Assembly (NCBI GenBank): GCA_030068145.1
Contig: JAPJBO010000850.1
Coordinates: 35,317 to 99,316, forward strand
Source of the DNA: Diplonema papillatum
Lineage: Eukaryota > Euglenozoa > Diplonemea > Diplonemida > Diplonemidae
Length of the DNA: 64,000 bases
Direction: 5' to 3'
Made by a program: the position numbers and the translations under genes. The notes beneath the pieces were generated by a model. That model did no database searches. It worked only from the letters and a program-made list of their open reading frames with translations, and was not told the DNA's origin. How positions within the stretch are numbered: position 1 is the stretch's first letter; every line of letters begins with the position of its first letter. Shown here one piece after another: positions 42,826-54,946 of this stretch.

Positions 42826-43724
42826 TTGCTTGGGAATCCGAGATTTTGAAGTCTTCGGGACCATCGTCGAAAGGAGTTCTGTAAGGTATATAATATTATA
42901 CAGTAGTACGCGTATCGTATCCGTTGTAGTTTCTTCTTCGTCGTCATCTTCGCCAAAGTTCGCTTGGGGATCCGGGGCTTTAAAGTCTCACGGGTATTCC
43001 GAGGGAATCTGCGAGGCTTGACGAATTTACATATAGGGTGTCTGTTTGAGCTGCCGATTTTCGAGACCAAATCGTCAAAGGCGTGCCCGAGGGCGTGACG
43101 CTTGCCGGACACAACCTCGTAGAGCCGGCCAGCCACTGGTCAGAGGGGCGGTACCGTGGTCTATCACGTGGGGATGGACCGGCTTCGTGTCAGAGTTGAG
43201 CACCGGGTTCAGATTCGTGCCTCTGCCTTGTTCAAGCGTCAGAGCGTGAGTAAACCAACGTCGTTTGGCCTGCACCCATCCTTCTGCCTCGCAATGCGTG
43301 TTGCACCAGACAGCTCTAAACAATTCTATAAAATTCCAGGGAGAAGAACGAACCTGATAATCAATGCCGTACCGTGGTACACAACGTGGAAGACAGCGGC
43401 AGGCAATTCGATGGCAGTTCTAGAGGATAGGAGTGGACTGGCTTGGACACCCGGAACGTGGCGGAAGCCAGCCGCTTCGAGGACGCCTGGCGTCGAGGTA
43501 CATTTCCTGGACATGGGGTTCTCGTGCACAGAAGATGGGGAGGTCTGGACATTGCTTGAGACAATTCTTGCGCGCGCGCTCCAGCTCGGTTTTTGCGACA
43601 TCCGGGTTCCGCTTCCGTGGAGACTGTATTTGATGCAGCTCAATTTGAACGGCGGCAGCGGTTTAAACCAGAACACGTGCGCACGTCTTCCCGCTCTTGC
43701 GCGCTCGTGTTACTCGAAGCCGTG
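42826..43724. other. Intergenic with R8-like fragments
   Basis: 43140-43200 and 43370-43460 resemble R8 (GTACCGTGGTCTATCACGTG; GGATGGACCGGCTT). The long plus frame at 43156-43776 looks like chance. Confidence 0.4.
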
Positions 43725-43880
43725 CAGGCGATGTCGCGGTCGGAGACGGTCGGGCTGCGGGCTGCGATGCCGATGAGCTTCGCCAACATCAGGGGGCAGG
43801 TATCGTGCGGGGCGAAATGGACGGCCGCGGAGCAGACCATCGCCGCGTCGGCCGGCGTGATGCGCGGCGCCTGCGGATAA
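43725..43880 (-). pseudogene. Partial duplicate of exon 3 of the helical-repeat gene
   Basis: About 130 bp nearly identical to 44696-44830; the minus strand reads CSAAVHFAPHDTCPLMLAKL and then IGIAARSPTVSDRDIAC before diverging. A truncated exon copy ~0.4 kb downstream of the gene's stop codon. Confidence 0.8.
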
Positions 43881-44306
43881 GTCGATCTTTGAGTGCGTGA
43901 GCCCCTCCGAAGAAAGGTCCATCACACTAGTTCCAGGCTACTTAGCCCGAATCTCTGGGTCGCGTCCCCCTCCTTCACTCGGTCGCCTGGTCTTGCGTCT
44001 TGCTGGTCCGTCCGGGCTGGTCGCTTCGCGCTTCCCCTTCGTCTTGCATCACCTCGTCTCCACTCCCTGCCGCACGGCGCCTGCGGGTCGACCGCCGAAG
44101 GCAAGCACGAGGTGATCTGGGGGAAGAGGTCGGCGGGGGCAGGTCGCACCTCGTCTTCTACCTGATGCAGCCGGCTGGCGTTGGTGGCGCTTCGAGTACA
44201 AACAACAGCCGACATGAGGACTCACATGCACACAGCCTTGAGACAACCCTCACGCTCCCAGCTCTTTCTTCCTCCCAGTTTTGCTGCTCATTTCTTGAAG
44301 CCCGGG
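43881..44306. other. Downstream flank of the helical-repeat gene
   Basis: Short GCGCCTGCGG motif shared with the exon fragment; otherwise nothing recognised. Confidence 0.35.
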
Positions 44307-47300
44307 TCAAGAAGTCTTTTTGATCAATGATGCCCGAGAACGGGGCCGTTCGTTGTGATCCAGGTTCGCCGAAGACTGGTTGCGGAGGGCGTGGGTGAAG
44401 CCGCGCGCGGCTCGGACCATGCCGAAGCCCGGCAGGTTCTTCGAGCTGAAGGGGAGCGACGCCTCCGGACCCTTGGTCCAAGGCCGCGTGGCATGCGGAC
44501 GGCGCTGCAGGCCCGCGCTGATGAAGACGTCGGAGATCGGCTTGAAGATGTCGGTTCTCAACCGCATCAGCGAGTGCAGCGCGGTTTCGAGCGCCGGGCT
44601 GTGGTCCGGCGGCAACTGGGCCAGCAGCGAGTCAGTCATCGCCGCACTACGGTGGTGGCTCGGCTTCTGCAGCCACTGGTAGGCGCGGTTCAGGCACGCG
44701 ATGTCGCGGTCGGAGACGGTCGGGCTCCGGGCTGCGATGCCGACGAGCTTCGCCATCATCAGCGGGGAGGTATCGTGCGGGGCGAAGCGGACGGCCGCGG
44801 AGCAGACCGTCGCCGCGTCGGCGGGCGTGATGGCGTCGGCGTCGAGGCTGACGATCAAGTGCTTCAAGTACAACGGCCGGCCGGGTAAGTCAAGCTTCTC
44901 GCAGTCGCGCAGTATCGCACACACGTCCCTATGGGTTGTTTCGTGTTTCCGACGATTCCGCATAGGGGCGTACAGCCTGTTGTCTTTCGACCTTTGTGCT
45001 AGTGAGGTTCAGCTTCGTGTGTGTGGTCCTTTTTAAGATGGATTGTGTCTGCGCTCTCTCTCCCTTAAGGTTGCCGCCCGAGGGAACCGGCTGTGAGCCG
45101 AAACCCGGCGCCGGTCTCTCCGGACTGCACCAGGAGAGAACTTTGCGGCGGATCACAAAGCACCCGCCCTGCACGTCCTCCTGGCTACCGAAATTTCGGG
45201 CACATTAGACCCCGAAATGTAACAAACCTCGAAAACAATCTTCGACCGGAAAAATGTCATGGCGGGGGCCTACCGGCCTGAAGGCCGACGCCCGCTCACT
45301 CTGCCACCCCCTTGCCTTTTGGCAGGGGGAAAAAAAGCTAGTATCTAGTCCAAAAACAATACACTTTTCGCAACTTAGAAAGCCGGGATGGCTTGCATGT
45401 TCATAGGACCTCCAGTCTCGAATAAATTTGATATGAGACGATGCCAAAAGGGGGGGAGGGGGGGGGGTTTGGGCAGATGTTTTCTGGCATAGTAAGATAC
45501 TGGGCAAGTGGGGTGTAGGACCTCCACCCCCCCAAAAACTCTGTTTGCGAGCCGGTTTCGAGCTAGTATGCTCTCGGCGAGCCTTTTTTTGATCACAAAA
45601 CGCTGTTTTCTGGATTTTGAGGCCCCAGGTAGGGTAACGCCTGTACAACAATGACTTTGACGCAGCACCCACCCACCAAAGGAACTGATGTTGTCGAAAC
45701 ATCGGTTGAAGAATTCGCGAGGCAAGATGTGTATACGAAGTACGATAGGTCATCGGGCACCACGAAGAGACGCTTCAATGCGACGAGAGCCTTTCTGGAG
45801 AAGGGGTCGCAGGAGCTGTCCCCGATCGGGTTCGTTGTATCTCTGTGTACAGAGACTGAGAAGGCCCGAATCTGGCGTGAGGTGTCCGGTTCATGTCCTG
45901 AAATGTTCAACAGCATCACGCACGAGCTTACACGGCGCAAGATCGTGCAGAGATACAACGAACCCGATCGGGTCAGCTCCTGCGAGCTTCTCCAGAAAGG
46001 CTCTCGTCGCTTTGAAGCGTCTCTTCATGGTGCCCGATGACCTATCGTACTTCGTATACGTCTTGCCTCGCGAATTCTTCAACCGATGTTTCGACATCAC
46101 GCATTCCTGAGTCGCGCATTATAAGAATTTGTTCAGTTCCTTTGGTGGGTGGGTGCTGCGTCAAAGTCATTGTACAGGCGTTACCCTACCTGGGGCCTCA
46201 AAATCCAGAAAAACAGCGGTTTGTGCCCAAAACAAGGCTCGGCGAGAGCATACGAGCTCGAAATCGGCTCGCAAACATGGTTTTTGTGTAGGTCCTATAC
46301 CCCACTTGCCCAGCATCTTACTATGCCAGAAAACATCTGCCCAAACCCCTCCCCTTTTGGCATCGTACCATATAAATCCTTTGCCAGTGGACACTTTGAA
46401 CAAAACGAGCAAATAATGAGATAGCCACCTGCGCCGCAGGCGTGTCTAACAAATGCAATTTGTCAAGAACAAAAACAGATCGATGGCAGTTAGATGAACA
46501 AAACAGGTTTGAAGGAAGTGCGCACAAACAAAAAATTGGAGGCTTTTCGTGTCAGGGGCGGGACGAAGATCCCGAAAACTGGCATTTTGTCACAGCGGTC
46601 TGCCCAAAGAGTATTTGAGAGCACAAGAACTCATGATAAGGGATGATGAGGATAGCATTGTCCTCCCCTCTTCACAGTTTTGTGTTGAACTCAGTCAGTT
46701 TTGACACCAAATGTGACAAGATGCTCGTATCATCAGCCACATCTTGTGCCCCAGGCACAGATGTTTTTGAAGCCACTAAGCCAGTCCGTGCCGCGGTTTC
46801 AAAGTAGAAAGATTCTACACAGACTTCATGAACAGTACCAGTCACAAGCTGCACCCACACGGGTTCACTCCTACACCCCAGGTACCAGGCCGGAGGAATT
46901 CCCCAGGACCCCCCGGAGGAATATCTCCGGGGCATTTTTCAGCACTTTTCTTTTTTGAGGAATTCCTCCGGAATTCCTTAGCGGGAGCACTGCTCCCCTA
47001 AGTTGTCTTTTCGCACAAGGGCACACCTGTGATCGATGACGGACGTCGGGAAAACACCGCGGGCTTCAAAATTGTCCAACATTCTCGCCAGCAGCGGCTT
47101 GCTACTGAGCGGTTTCATAGACGCGAACGTGAAGGCCACTCTGGCAAGACTTTGCAGGGACAGATGTTCCAGAGCACGGCTCCGTATGAGCTCTTTGAGC
47201 ACGGATGCCGCCAGGTGTAAAGCCACAGGGCGGTCGTTGGAGAGGACGATCAAGCGCAGCACCTTGGTGACGTCTTTGCTCTTCGAGTTGTCGGAGATGG

Positions 47301-49336
47301 CGCTCTGGGTCAGCGCCGCGGCCAACCGAGAGTCCCTCGACTCGGACGCTGCGAACGCCAGCGCGATGTCGCCCGCCAGCACGGGCGCAACGCTATGCTT
47401 CACAATGCGCTCTCCGAGGACTTGCAGCATCTCCAGGTTTTTAAACCGGAGCTGATGCATCCCCCAGAGGGCCTGGTGCATCTCCGCGTCACTCAGCTGC
47501 TTCACGTCGCCCTGATGAAAGTGGAAAGGGAAATGGAGCTGGGGATGGTTTTGCGGAATGTCAATTAAAAAGTAGTGAACCGGTCCCTATCTCCTGAAAC
47601 TGCATCGAAGTGCCTGCCGCTGTTTATCACAGTGAATCACGGTCCACCACGGTCTATCAGGTCCATCTCTAGTCCCTAGAGCTGCATCGAATTGCCCGGT
47701 GCTGTATTCTTCGGCCTATCACGGAAAGAGGTGCGTAGTTTTGTTTATTCTTTTACGTGATAGTTGTCGACAACTTGTTTTGAGGGGATGGACCGGAACT
47801 CTGCTGCTGATATGCGCCGGTTGATTGTTTTCCCACTTGCATTTAAAGGGGGGAAAAACTTAGTTTAATGTTTAGGCAGAACACTGCCTCGCATGCATGT
47901 TTGACGCTAGCATCAAGTCTTCGTCGAAGAAAGTGTAAAACAAAATAGGGGAAAGAGAAAAAGGGTCGGAGTGTAAGACTCCGCAGATAGGGTCTGGAAC
48001 CTTGAGGGACTATTCCTCTTTGTTCGTTTTTTCACCGCGGCTCCATTTTCAGTAGGAATTCTGATCAACTGTTAGCCTGAAGGGCAACCCGCAAGATTGC
48101 AAGCGAGGCGTGAATATACGGTGCTTTTCACAGTACGCCGCCAACCGCCACTTTTTGATAATGACAACTGTTTGAAGGATGGTGGGAAGAGAGTGTTGTT
48201 TTCGCTGAACGCATTTCCTCCAACATTTCATAAAATATACTCGAGGGACTGTCTTATGCTCATCTCGAAGGAGGCTAGAGTGGGAGAAAAAAATACAACT
48301 ACAAAGTGCGTCTTTTTTCTTGAACGCTTACGCCCGACACTAAACCCAGATTTACCTGTGTTTCGTGTGGGCTACAGCACATTTACCACCTTTGATCTAT
48401 CGCAACTGGCAGTCTCCTCAAGCATTTCCTACAAAGCAGGTGCTTGTACAAGAATACTCGAGGGGCTGCCTTGTGCTTACTTCGAAGGAGGCTAGAGGGG
48501 GAGAAACAATACAACTACAAAATGGGTCTTTTTTGTTGAACGCTTACGCCCACCACTGAACCCAGGTTCACCTGTGTTTCGTGTGGGCTACAGCACATTT
48601 ACCTCCTTTGATCTTTTGCAGCTGGCAGCCTCCTCAGGTATTTCCTACAAAGCAGGTGCTTGTGCAAAAATCAATCCCGTACCTTGTGGTGTATAACGGC
48701 GTGGCTCAGGCGGTGGACGACGAACGCCGCGAGGTCGTCTGGGCACGCGACGTCCGGGCGGTGCAGCGCCTTCAGGTGGCCGAGGCTGTACGTGATGCAC
48801 GCCCACGCGTGGCAGTCCGCCGCCGGCGGCTGCGCGGCCACCCGCGCCAGGATGGACCCGACCGCGTCCCCCGGCACGCCGGCCCGGAGGCTTGCGGCCG
48901 CCAGCAGGAACTGGCTGCACCCCGTCAAGTCCAACGCCTGCTCCCCGACGACGCTGCGCAGCAGCGTCTCGTGCACAGGGTGCGACGGCGTCAACTTTGC
49001 CTTCGCAAACGCCTGGACCAACACCGTTCGGTCCACCATTCCGCAGTTGCCCCGCACAATTTCAGGGTCGACCGGCGCCCCCGCTGCGGCGCCGGCCAGC
49101 AGGCCCTCCGCCGCCGCGTCGGCAGCTTCGAGGCAGGCGCGGGCGCGGTCTGCTCCATCCAGCGCGTCCGCCATCGGCGGAGCCTTTCGCCCGCGGCCGT
49201 CGCCGGCGCTGTCCTTCGCCACCCGCACGAGGTCCCGCCACGTCAGCCAGCAGCGGGGTGCAACGCGCGGGTGCTCGAACAGCCCGTGTCCGGCTATATA
49301 CCGCGGGAGGCTGGTTCGGGCAGAGGCGGCGGCCAT
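44307..49336 (-). CDS. Helical-repeat (HPR/FASTK-like) protein, probably organellar (three exons)
   Basis: Exons 49336-48683, 47511-47027 and 44928-44307 join in phase (0, then 2) with GT-AG sites and give 586 residues. The protein is a string of short paired helices typical of heptatricopeptide/FASTK-type RNA-binding proteins: SLQSLARVAFTFASMKPLSS, DVCAILRDCEKLDLPGRPLY, ITPADAATVCSAAVRFAPHD, PLMMAKLVGIAARSPTVSDR and ETALHSLMRLRTDIFKPISD. In relatives such proteins act on mitochondrial or plastid RNA. No C-terminal RAP domain is present; either it is absent or further exons were missed. The first ~30 residues are Arg-rich with one acidic residue, compatible with an organelle-targeting peptide. 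The intron between exons 2 and 3 (2.1 kb) contains foldback element FB2 nested in repeat R10; the first intron contains R1, R2 and R8. Confidence 0.75.
45431..46373. mobile_element. Foldback element FB2 in a host intron
   Basis: Arms 45431-45860 and 45945-46373 are inverted copies around a ~90-bp loop. The ends are ATATGAGACGATGCCAAAAG and its near complement. Both arms carry CAGCACCCACCCACCAAAGG and GTACGATAGGTCATCGGGCA stretches. The same terminal sequence bounds a smaller element at 54947-55216. The 130-codon frame across the loop has no recognised function. Confidence 0.85.
46374..46990 (-). repeat. Dispersed repeat R10
   Basis: A ~600-bp repeat whose second copy is at 59850-60410 in the opposite orientation. 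Marks: GGAATTCCTCCGG runs, GGCCTGGTACC, GGCACAAGATGTGGCTGATG on the other strand, CGCCTGCGGCGCAGG. FB2 appears to have inserted into it, since the R10 sequence AAATTTGATATGA continues on the far side at about 45420-45436. Confidence 0.75.
47590..47800 (+). repeat. R8 copy in the first intron of the helical-repeat gene
   Basis: Carries CTGCATCGAAGTGC, CACGGTCTATCAGGTCCATC and GGGGATGGACCGG, with a ~60-bp insertion near 47720-47785. Confidence 0.7.
47845..47945 (+). repeat. R2 copy
   Basis: Near-complete R2: CTTAGTTTAATGTTTAGGCA, GCATGCATG, CGCTAGCATCAAGTCTTCGT. Confidence 0.7.
48235..48668 (+). repeat. Two R1 copies in direct tandem
   Basis: 48235-48455 and 48456-48668, head to tail, joined at GTGCTTGTACAAGAATACTC. 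The second ends 14 nt from the exon 1 donor of the helical-repeat gene. Confidence 0.85.
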
Positions 49337-49439
49337 GTCGGCGGGGCCGCCCTAATGGGCGCCTTCTTCGGTTGCGGTCGACGGCCTTCTCCGGTTGGTG
49401 GCCAACTGCTTAGCTACGTGTACCCGCTATGAGATACGA

Positions 49440-49770
49440 GGCCTCCTTCAGTTGTGGTCAACTGCCTTCTCCGGCTGTGGCTAACTGCTTGGCTACGTGG
49501 CCTCCTTCGGTTGCGGTCAACTGCTTGCTACCGGTCAACTGCTTGCTACCGGTCAACTGCTTGCTACCGGTCAACTGCTTGCTACCGGTCAACTGCTTGC
49601 TACCGGTCAACTGCTTGCTACCGGTCAACTGCTTGCTACCGGTCAACTGCTTGCTACCGGTCAACTGCTTGCTACGTGTGCTCCGGCTCTGAGACTCAGA
49701 GAAAACAGTGCCTTCTTCAATTGTGGCCAACTGCCTTCTTTGGTTGTGGCTAACTGCTTGCTATGTGCCC
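49440..49770 (+). repeat. Minisatellite, 18-bp unit, about 9 perfect copies
   Basis: The unit GGTCAACTGCTTGCTACC repeats without error from about 49516 to 49677, flanked by degenerate relatives (GTGGCTAACTGCTTG). It lies ~180 bp upstream of the helical-repeat gene's start codon. Frames through it (VNCLLP repeats and others) are by-products of the 18-bp period. Confidence 0.9.
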
Positions 49771-51994
49771 TGCTAAGAAACGCAGGTGTTTCCTTCCCGT
49801 GCTCTGGTTATGAGGCACAGACTTCGGTTTGCGGCCAGCCTCAGTGATTTCTTCGGGCGACAGCTGGCTGTAACACGGGTTGCGAGGTTCTGCCGACTTC
49901 GTTCAGCTGGCTGCTTACTAGCCGAGTGTTTTTCCGACAGGGGAAACGCAGGTAAATTGCGCCTTCTCCCGGCTCACCCTTCCACGGTCAAGCGACGCCG
50001 CACAGCGAGCTGCTGCTGCGACTGCTTAATCGGCACGAAGGAGGGCAGCACGGAGGCTCAACATGTGCGTGAACGTGGTTCGAGGACGGTCGGCTTCCTT
50101 CTTCTTCCCGCCCCGCTGATTTCGCACGCTCGTGTCTCGTGCGCTCATGCTTTCATTTCCTTGCTGGGCGAAAGTTACTGCGCCTGCGGTGCGGGTGGAC
50201 TGAATGAAATGCGTCTTTAAAATACCGGAGAGAGCATATCCAAGTCACAGGGTAGCTCCCTGGGAAGAACAGGGAGCAGGGGTAGGCACTCCGAGAGGAG
50301 GGAGATGCGTGGTCTCGTTCGGACCTTTCCCCACGTCGGTCAGAAGCGCCAGGCCGCCATGGGGCGACGGCTGATCGTGGATGGTGGGTGTTGTGGCAGG
50401 CTTGTCACAGCGGTCGGACAACTTTTTCTGCATTTCCGGAGCATTTTAGGACCACCTGAGTGGTAGGTTTCGAGTTTTGGGCTTCTGAGTTGTCCCCCTT
50501 GTTCCGGCAAAACAAGGGTGTTTCAGGGTCCTTTCAGGGTCCCTGCGGCTTGCAGAGCTGCCTCCTTACTTGGATCGTGAGGTCAGTAGGTACGTAGGAC
50601 CGGGGTATGATTTGGCGGGGTGTTGTTCTTTTAGCAACACGCAATGTGTGAGGAAACTGAACAGCCTAAGCAGGACCTTCTGATCATGATCATTCGCCAA
50701 ATTGCCACCTGAAACCACGTCCAGGAGTTAGGTTCAAGATAGTGCGGTCCGGTCAACGAAAACTTAGTTTTCCTTTCTACGTTCTCCTACTCTCGCGGTG
50801 TACGGTTTTGAGTACCGGGTGACTGTCCTTTTGACCTGGGTTCGGGCAGTCCGGGAAGTAGGCATGTTGCTTTGTTGTAGTTAGCGCCGCTAGAATTCAA
50901 TCAGCGCGTCTTGCCAGCTGCCTGTCAAGTAGGCGGCTGCGGAGGGCTGCGCAAGATCGTGCTTGGAATGGATATGCGCTCAACACCGCACGGGTCCCGT
51001 CTGGCGCCGTGTTTCGGTCCGTCAAGACGGACACATAAGGCGGACCACCATCAGCGCGGAACCTGAGTTGCAGACAGAACAGCGGTGTGAATCTAGTTTA
51101 TCCGGCGGCTGTTCATAGCTCGTCACAGCCAGGACCACCCGCGCAACCACCGAGTGGTGTCGCCCTGAGGTGGGGGTTTTGCTTTTGAAATCAATAGGCG
51201 GCTGGATCCGCTGACCGGTTTGACTGGCTTGCTCGGGCTTGGCTTCGCTCTCGGGCGGCTTGACTGACGTGGGCACTGCTCGAAAAAGATGCATGGGGAA
51301 GGGATACCAGGCGGGGAAGAAAGACATAAAGAGTCGGATCAGGGAGCCACGTAACGCATCCTGCACAGCACGAACGAACTGACAAACGGATAAAAACGGA
51401 AGAGAGCGGGGGGAGGGGGGATGGCGAGAACCATCTTAGAATGACACGTGCTCAACACCGCACTGGTCCCGTCTCTGCGCCGTGTTCTGGTTCTACAAGC
51501 CAAGGCGGACCATCAGCAGCGCGGAACCTGAGGTGTGCGTCTAATTTGTCAGGCGGCTGTTCGTAGCTCGGCACAGCCAGGACCACCCGCTGCTACTAGA
51601 GCAGGAAATCCTGTCACGGAAAGGAGGCCCCCGAGCAATCAGATAAAAAACTCGGGGCCCCCGCCCTTATTGTGACTGCGACTCGCCCGGCCGCACTGAC
51701 TTGTCTCCTTATTACGGTGGGCAATCTGCGAAGTATACTCCGCAGAGCACATGAAGACGCAAGGGAGTGGCGGGGGAGAAGGACACATGTACCGACACAT
51801 TGACGATCCTGTTGACCATGTCCACAGGCCCCGGATGATGCAGTCTTGGAAAGCTGCACTTTCTTCGTGTAGTAGGGTGTCTTGTGGATGTGCATGGAAA
51901 AAAAACAGGGGGAGCGGTCGTTGACCGCACCTCTCAGCCAAAAGATAGTCGGAGGCGCCGCCCGGTGCTTGTTCCGGCGGAGGCTTGAGGAAGA
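49771..51994. other. Intergenic with R3 and R11
   Basis: 50640-50815 is an inverted R3. 51020-51150 and 51485-51600 are R11 (GGCGGACCA.CATCAGCGCGGA, CAGGCGGCTGTTC.TAGCTCG). No gene recognised in the rest. Confidence 0.5.
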
Positions 51995-52110
51995 GCGTTG
52001 AAGTATGGCTAAAGATAAAGTGGTGTCACCTGAGGGGGGTAATCTCAGGGCCGCCCACGTGAAAAAGCCGTGAAGCACTAGGAACTTTTAAGTACACGGA
52101 TCACACGGAT
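51995..52110 (+). repeat. R5 copy, 3' part replaced
   Basis: Runs from TTGAAGTATGGCTAAAGAT to ACTTTTAAGTACACGGATC and then meets the C tract of the next element. Confidence 0.65.
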
Positions 52111-52117
52111 CCCCCCC

Positions 52118-52340
52118 CCCCCCCCCCCCCGTGTTAGTGTCGCCTACCTAAAGGCACCTTTTCCTAAAAGGCGACACTCACACGGGAAGCCGTTGGTGAA
52201 GATGAGACATTCTTCATGAATTGAAAATACAGAGAGCCCTATTGAGAACCGTCTTCCCGTGTTAGGGTCGCCTCGCGTTTTCAGGCAAAAAGGCGACACT
52301 GACAGGGGCTAAACGGAGGCGACACGAACACGGGGGGGTA
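52118..52340. mobile_element. Small inverted-repeat element with nested hairpins
   Basis: Outer ends CCCGTGTTAGTGTCGCC (after ~20 C) and GGCGACACGAACACGGG (before G run). Inside, the same end is used twice more: 52129-52186 folds as CCCGTGTTAGTGTCGCC/GGCGACACTCACACGGG, and 52257-52309 as CCCGTGTTAGGGTCGCC/GGCGACACTGACAGGGG. It looks like two or three miniature elements nested in one another. No coding capacity. Confidence 0.7.
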
Positions 52341-54684
52341 GGTAGGTGGTTGTCATGAATAAACTACATTGAAAGATTTGTTGTGTTCGCAGGCAACTCC
52401 GAGTATCTCTTACAACAGCGGGTGCTTATTCAGAGAAGAAAAAGCTGGGTGGGCAACGTTGCCGTTGAAAACCACGAGAAAAAGTTGGAGACTGACCGGA
52501 ACGGAGAAAACCGACCAGTCAAAGGCGGCCTTAGCCTGCGTCTCTTGACCGCCAGAAATGTCGATTGGCGATTTCCTCAGACTCCTTTCCGATGGCCTGC
52601 ATATGACACTTCACGTTTGATGCCTTTGCTGCACGTAAAAACCTCGAAGTGCAGCTGAGCTTCGGTGTACGAACCGTCTGTGGAAATCGCTGCGAAGGAC
52701 GCCCTTGTCCGACACGGCCAAACCGATATCACGGCTGCAAATAGGGAGAGAAAGCAGGCTCTTGTGAGAGGACGGCTGGTCAGGCTGCTGTCAAGTGCCT
52801 GTCAGAAGAGTCGGTCAGAAGCTGACCGACCAGAAACGCGGAACAAAGTGTGAGCCGTAGTTCATCGGCGGCGGGTGCGCGATGCCTACGAGACACTGGA
52901 CGGCGACTTACACAATACTCACGAGAAGTTGTGGACTATTATCAATTTATCAATACGACGTGGGCTATCGTTTGCTTGAAACTCCGCAGTTTGCCGTCTG
53001 CGGCGACGTTTTGGCAACCCCATCCCATCACTCGTGGTACACGTGGTGTTGTGTGTGTGTGTGTGTGTGTCAAAGTCTATGGCGTCACGTGGGTAACGTC
53101 TGAAGCGAAGCGGTTTTGAGTTTGTGCCGTGTGCACATAGCATCCCATCACACTAGAATGTCTTGCCGTTTTCACACAACATGTACCATTACGAGCCGGT
53201 CTTGATAGACCGTGATAGACCGAAGATTACCGGGCAATTCGATGCAGCTCTCTAGGGACTAGGGATGGACCTGATAGACCGTGGTGGACCGTGATTCACT
53301 GTGATAAACAGCGGCAGGCACTTCGATGCAGTTTCAAGAGATAAGGACGGACCGGCTCACATTGCAACGCTGACCAGCGCAGAAGGGTGAGGGGAAGGGG
53401 CAAGCCGTGCACAGAATATTCAGCGGGATGAGCTTGTTTTCTTTCTGGCTGACTGCAGCTGGCCTGAACGTTCTTCTGTTGCCCGCACGTCCTCGTTTCA
53501 ACCGAACGAATCGTTCGAACCATCCCGTGTCTACCGCAACAAGAGCGGTGAATCAGCTCCAGGTTTAGAATGCAGCTTTCCGGAGACACGTCTAGCTCGT
53601 TGCTTGATACTAAAGAACAGAAGAGTTTTGTTAAGCCAGCTGTTTTCTTTTTCCGTTTTTCTTCTTTTTTTGATTGGGTAACTTGGCGGCCGAATGAACA
53701 GGGAAGGAAGCATCCTAATATCACGCCACTTGTATGTGTGGTTTAAGTTCAGGGCTTTGAGTGGGTAACGGCTGAATCGAAATATAGCCCACTTGTCACT
53801 TTCGTCAGTCGGCTTTGAGTTTCCGACACGCTGCTTTTGGGTGACTCCTCTCCGAAGGGTGGGTGGGGTGGGATCCTTGGGGGACGGATAGAGCGTGGGA
53901 GGCTGTCAGCTTCTCCATCCGGCACTCGGCTCAAGACTTCTGGTTTCATCTTGCGATATGAGCTGCACAGGGTGTCGGCCCCGTTGCACAGCTGGTACGA
54001 GGTCGTGGTGTATGAGTACGCTCTTCTGAATGTGTCCGTAGCTTCAAGGATCTGGACATGTTCGAGCACAAAGTCGGGGGGGCTTCTTGCACCGAGTGCA
54101 CCAGTGATCGAGTTAACTGTGCGGTCAAGTGTAGGGTGTGGGCACTTTTCGCATATCCAGTGTGAAATCCACTGAGCACCCGCATAAACAGGTGATCACA
54201 CTGGATCCACACTGCACTTTGCGGGTGTGTCACACCCGCAAAACGGACTGCACAGTTTAACTCCTCCACTTGATGCTTGAGCACGCCGTGTAGTATTGGG
54301 GAAACATGTCCCGATGGTCAAACTTCCTCCCTTTGGTTGCTTTGTTTTCTCTCCGCTTCCGAAGGTCCCGTATGCGAGTTTTGTGGTACCCTCAACCCGC
54401 TGTCTCGTGCACGTACTGGTGCCCAGCGACCTTTGGTTGATTGAAGAAGGGGGGAAGGGAGAGGGAAAATATACTGTGTGCCAAGGGGCGGGGACGGGGG
54501 GGGTGTCGGTGTGTTTTGAAAACGCAGAAATACGCCAGCGATTCTGCACCCCCTTTGAGAGCGGGCGGGTTGGCATTCCACTTTTGTCTCGAACTCTTAC
54601 CGTCGATCCCTTGCCCGGGAGGGGGGGGCGATCAGTTTTTGTGGTCGACCTTTGGTTGTTTGCAACGTAACCACATACGGACGA
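52341..54684. other. Intergenic; (GT)n and an R8 copy
   Basis: 53052-53072 is a GT microsatellite. 53195-53355 is an inverted R8. Numerous short frames are unrecognisable. Confidence 0.45.
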
Positions 54685-54900
54685 AGGGGGGAAATCTTAG
54701 TTTCGTGTTCAGGTGCTACTTGCCTCTCATGTATGTTTGATGCTAGCACCAAACATTCAAGGGGGAGGGAGGTTGTCCTGCGCTGGCTGGGTCAAACTCG
54801 AGAGTTTTACGACTCGGGAACGGGAAACATGGTGCTCCTTGGAAAGGTTTCGTCACACACTCCTCACAGCAGCAAACATTGATCCTTTTAGACTTTTGTC
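54685..54900 (+). repeat. R2 followed by R9
   Basis: 54685-54760 is R2 (GGGGGGAAATCTTAGTTTCG, TGATGCTAGCACCAA). 54785-54900 is R9 (CGAGAGTTTTACGACTCGGG, CACAGCAGCAAACATTGATC). Confidence 0.65.
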
Positions 54901-54946
54901 TTAACTTTGAACACACAAGCTCGGTTTCTGGCTTTTTTCGACATAA

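Noticed and set aside
43156-43776. 206-codon plus-strand frame
   Set aside because: Crosses R8-like repeats and the antisense of an exon fragment; no family resemblance.
45651-46110. ORFs across the FB2 loop
   Set aside because: They read through both arms of an inverted repeat and resemble no known protein; treated as part of the foldback element.
49440-49770. CRISPR-like array or repeat protein at the 18-bp minisatellite
   Set aside because: Units are contiguous without spacers, and the DNA is eukaryotic; all frames simply repeat the 18-bp period.
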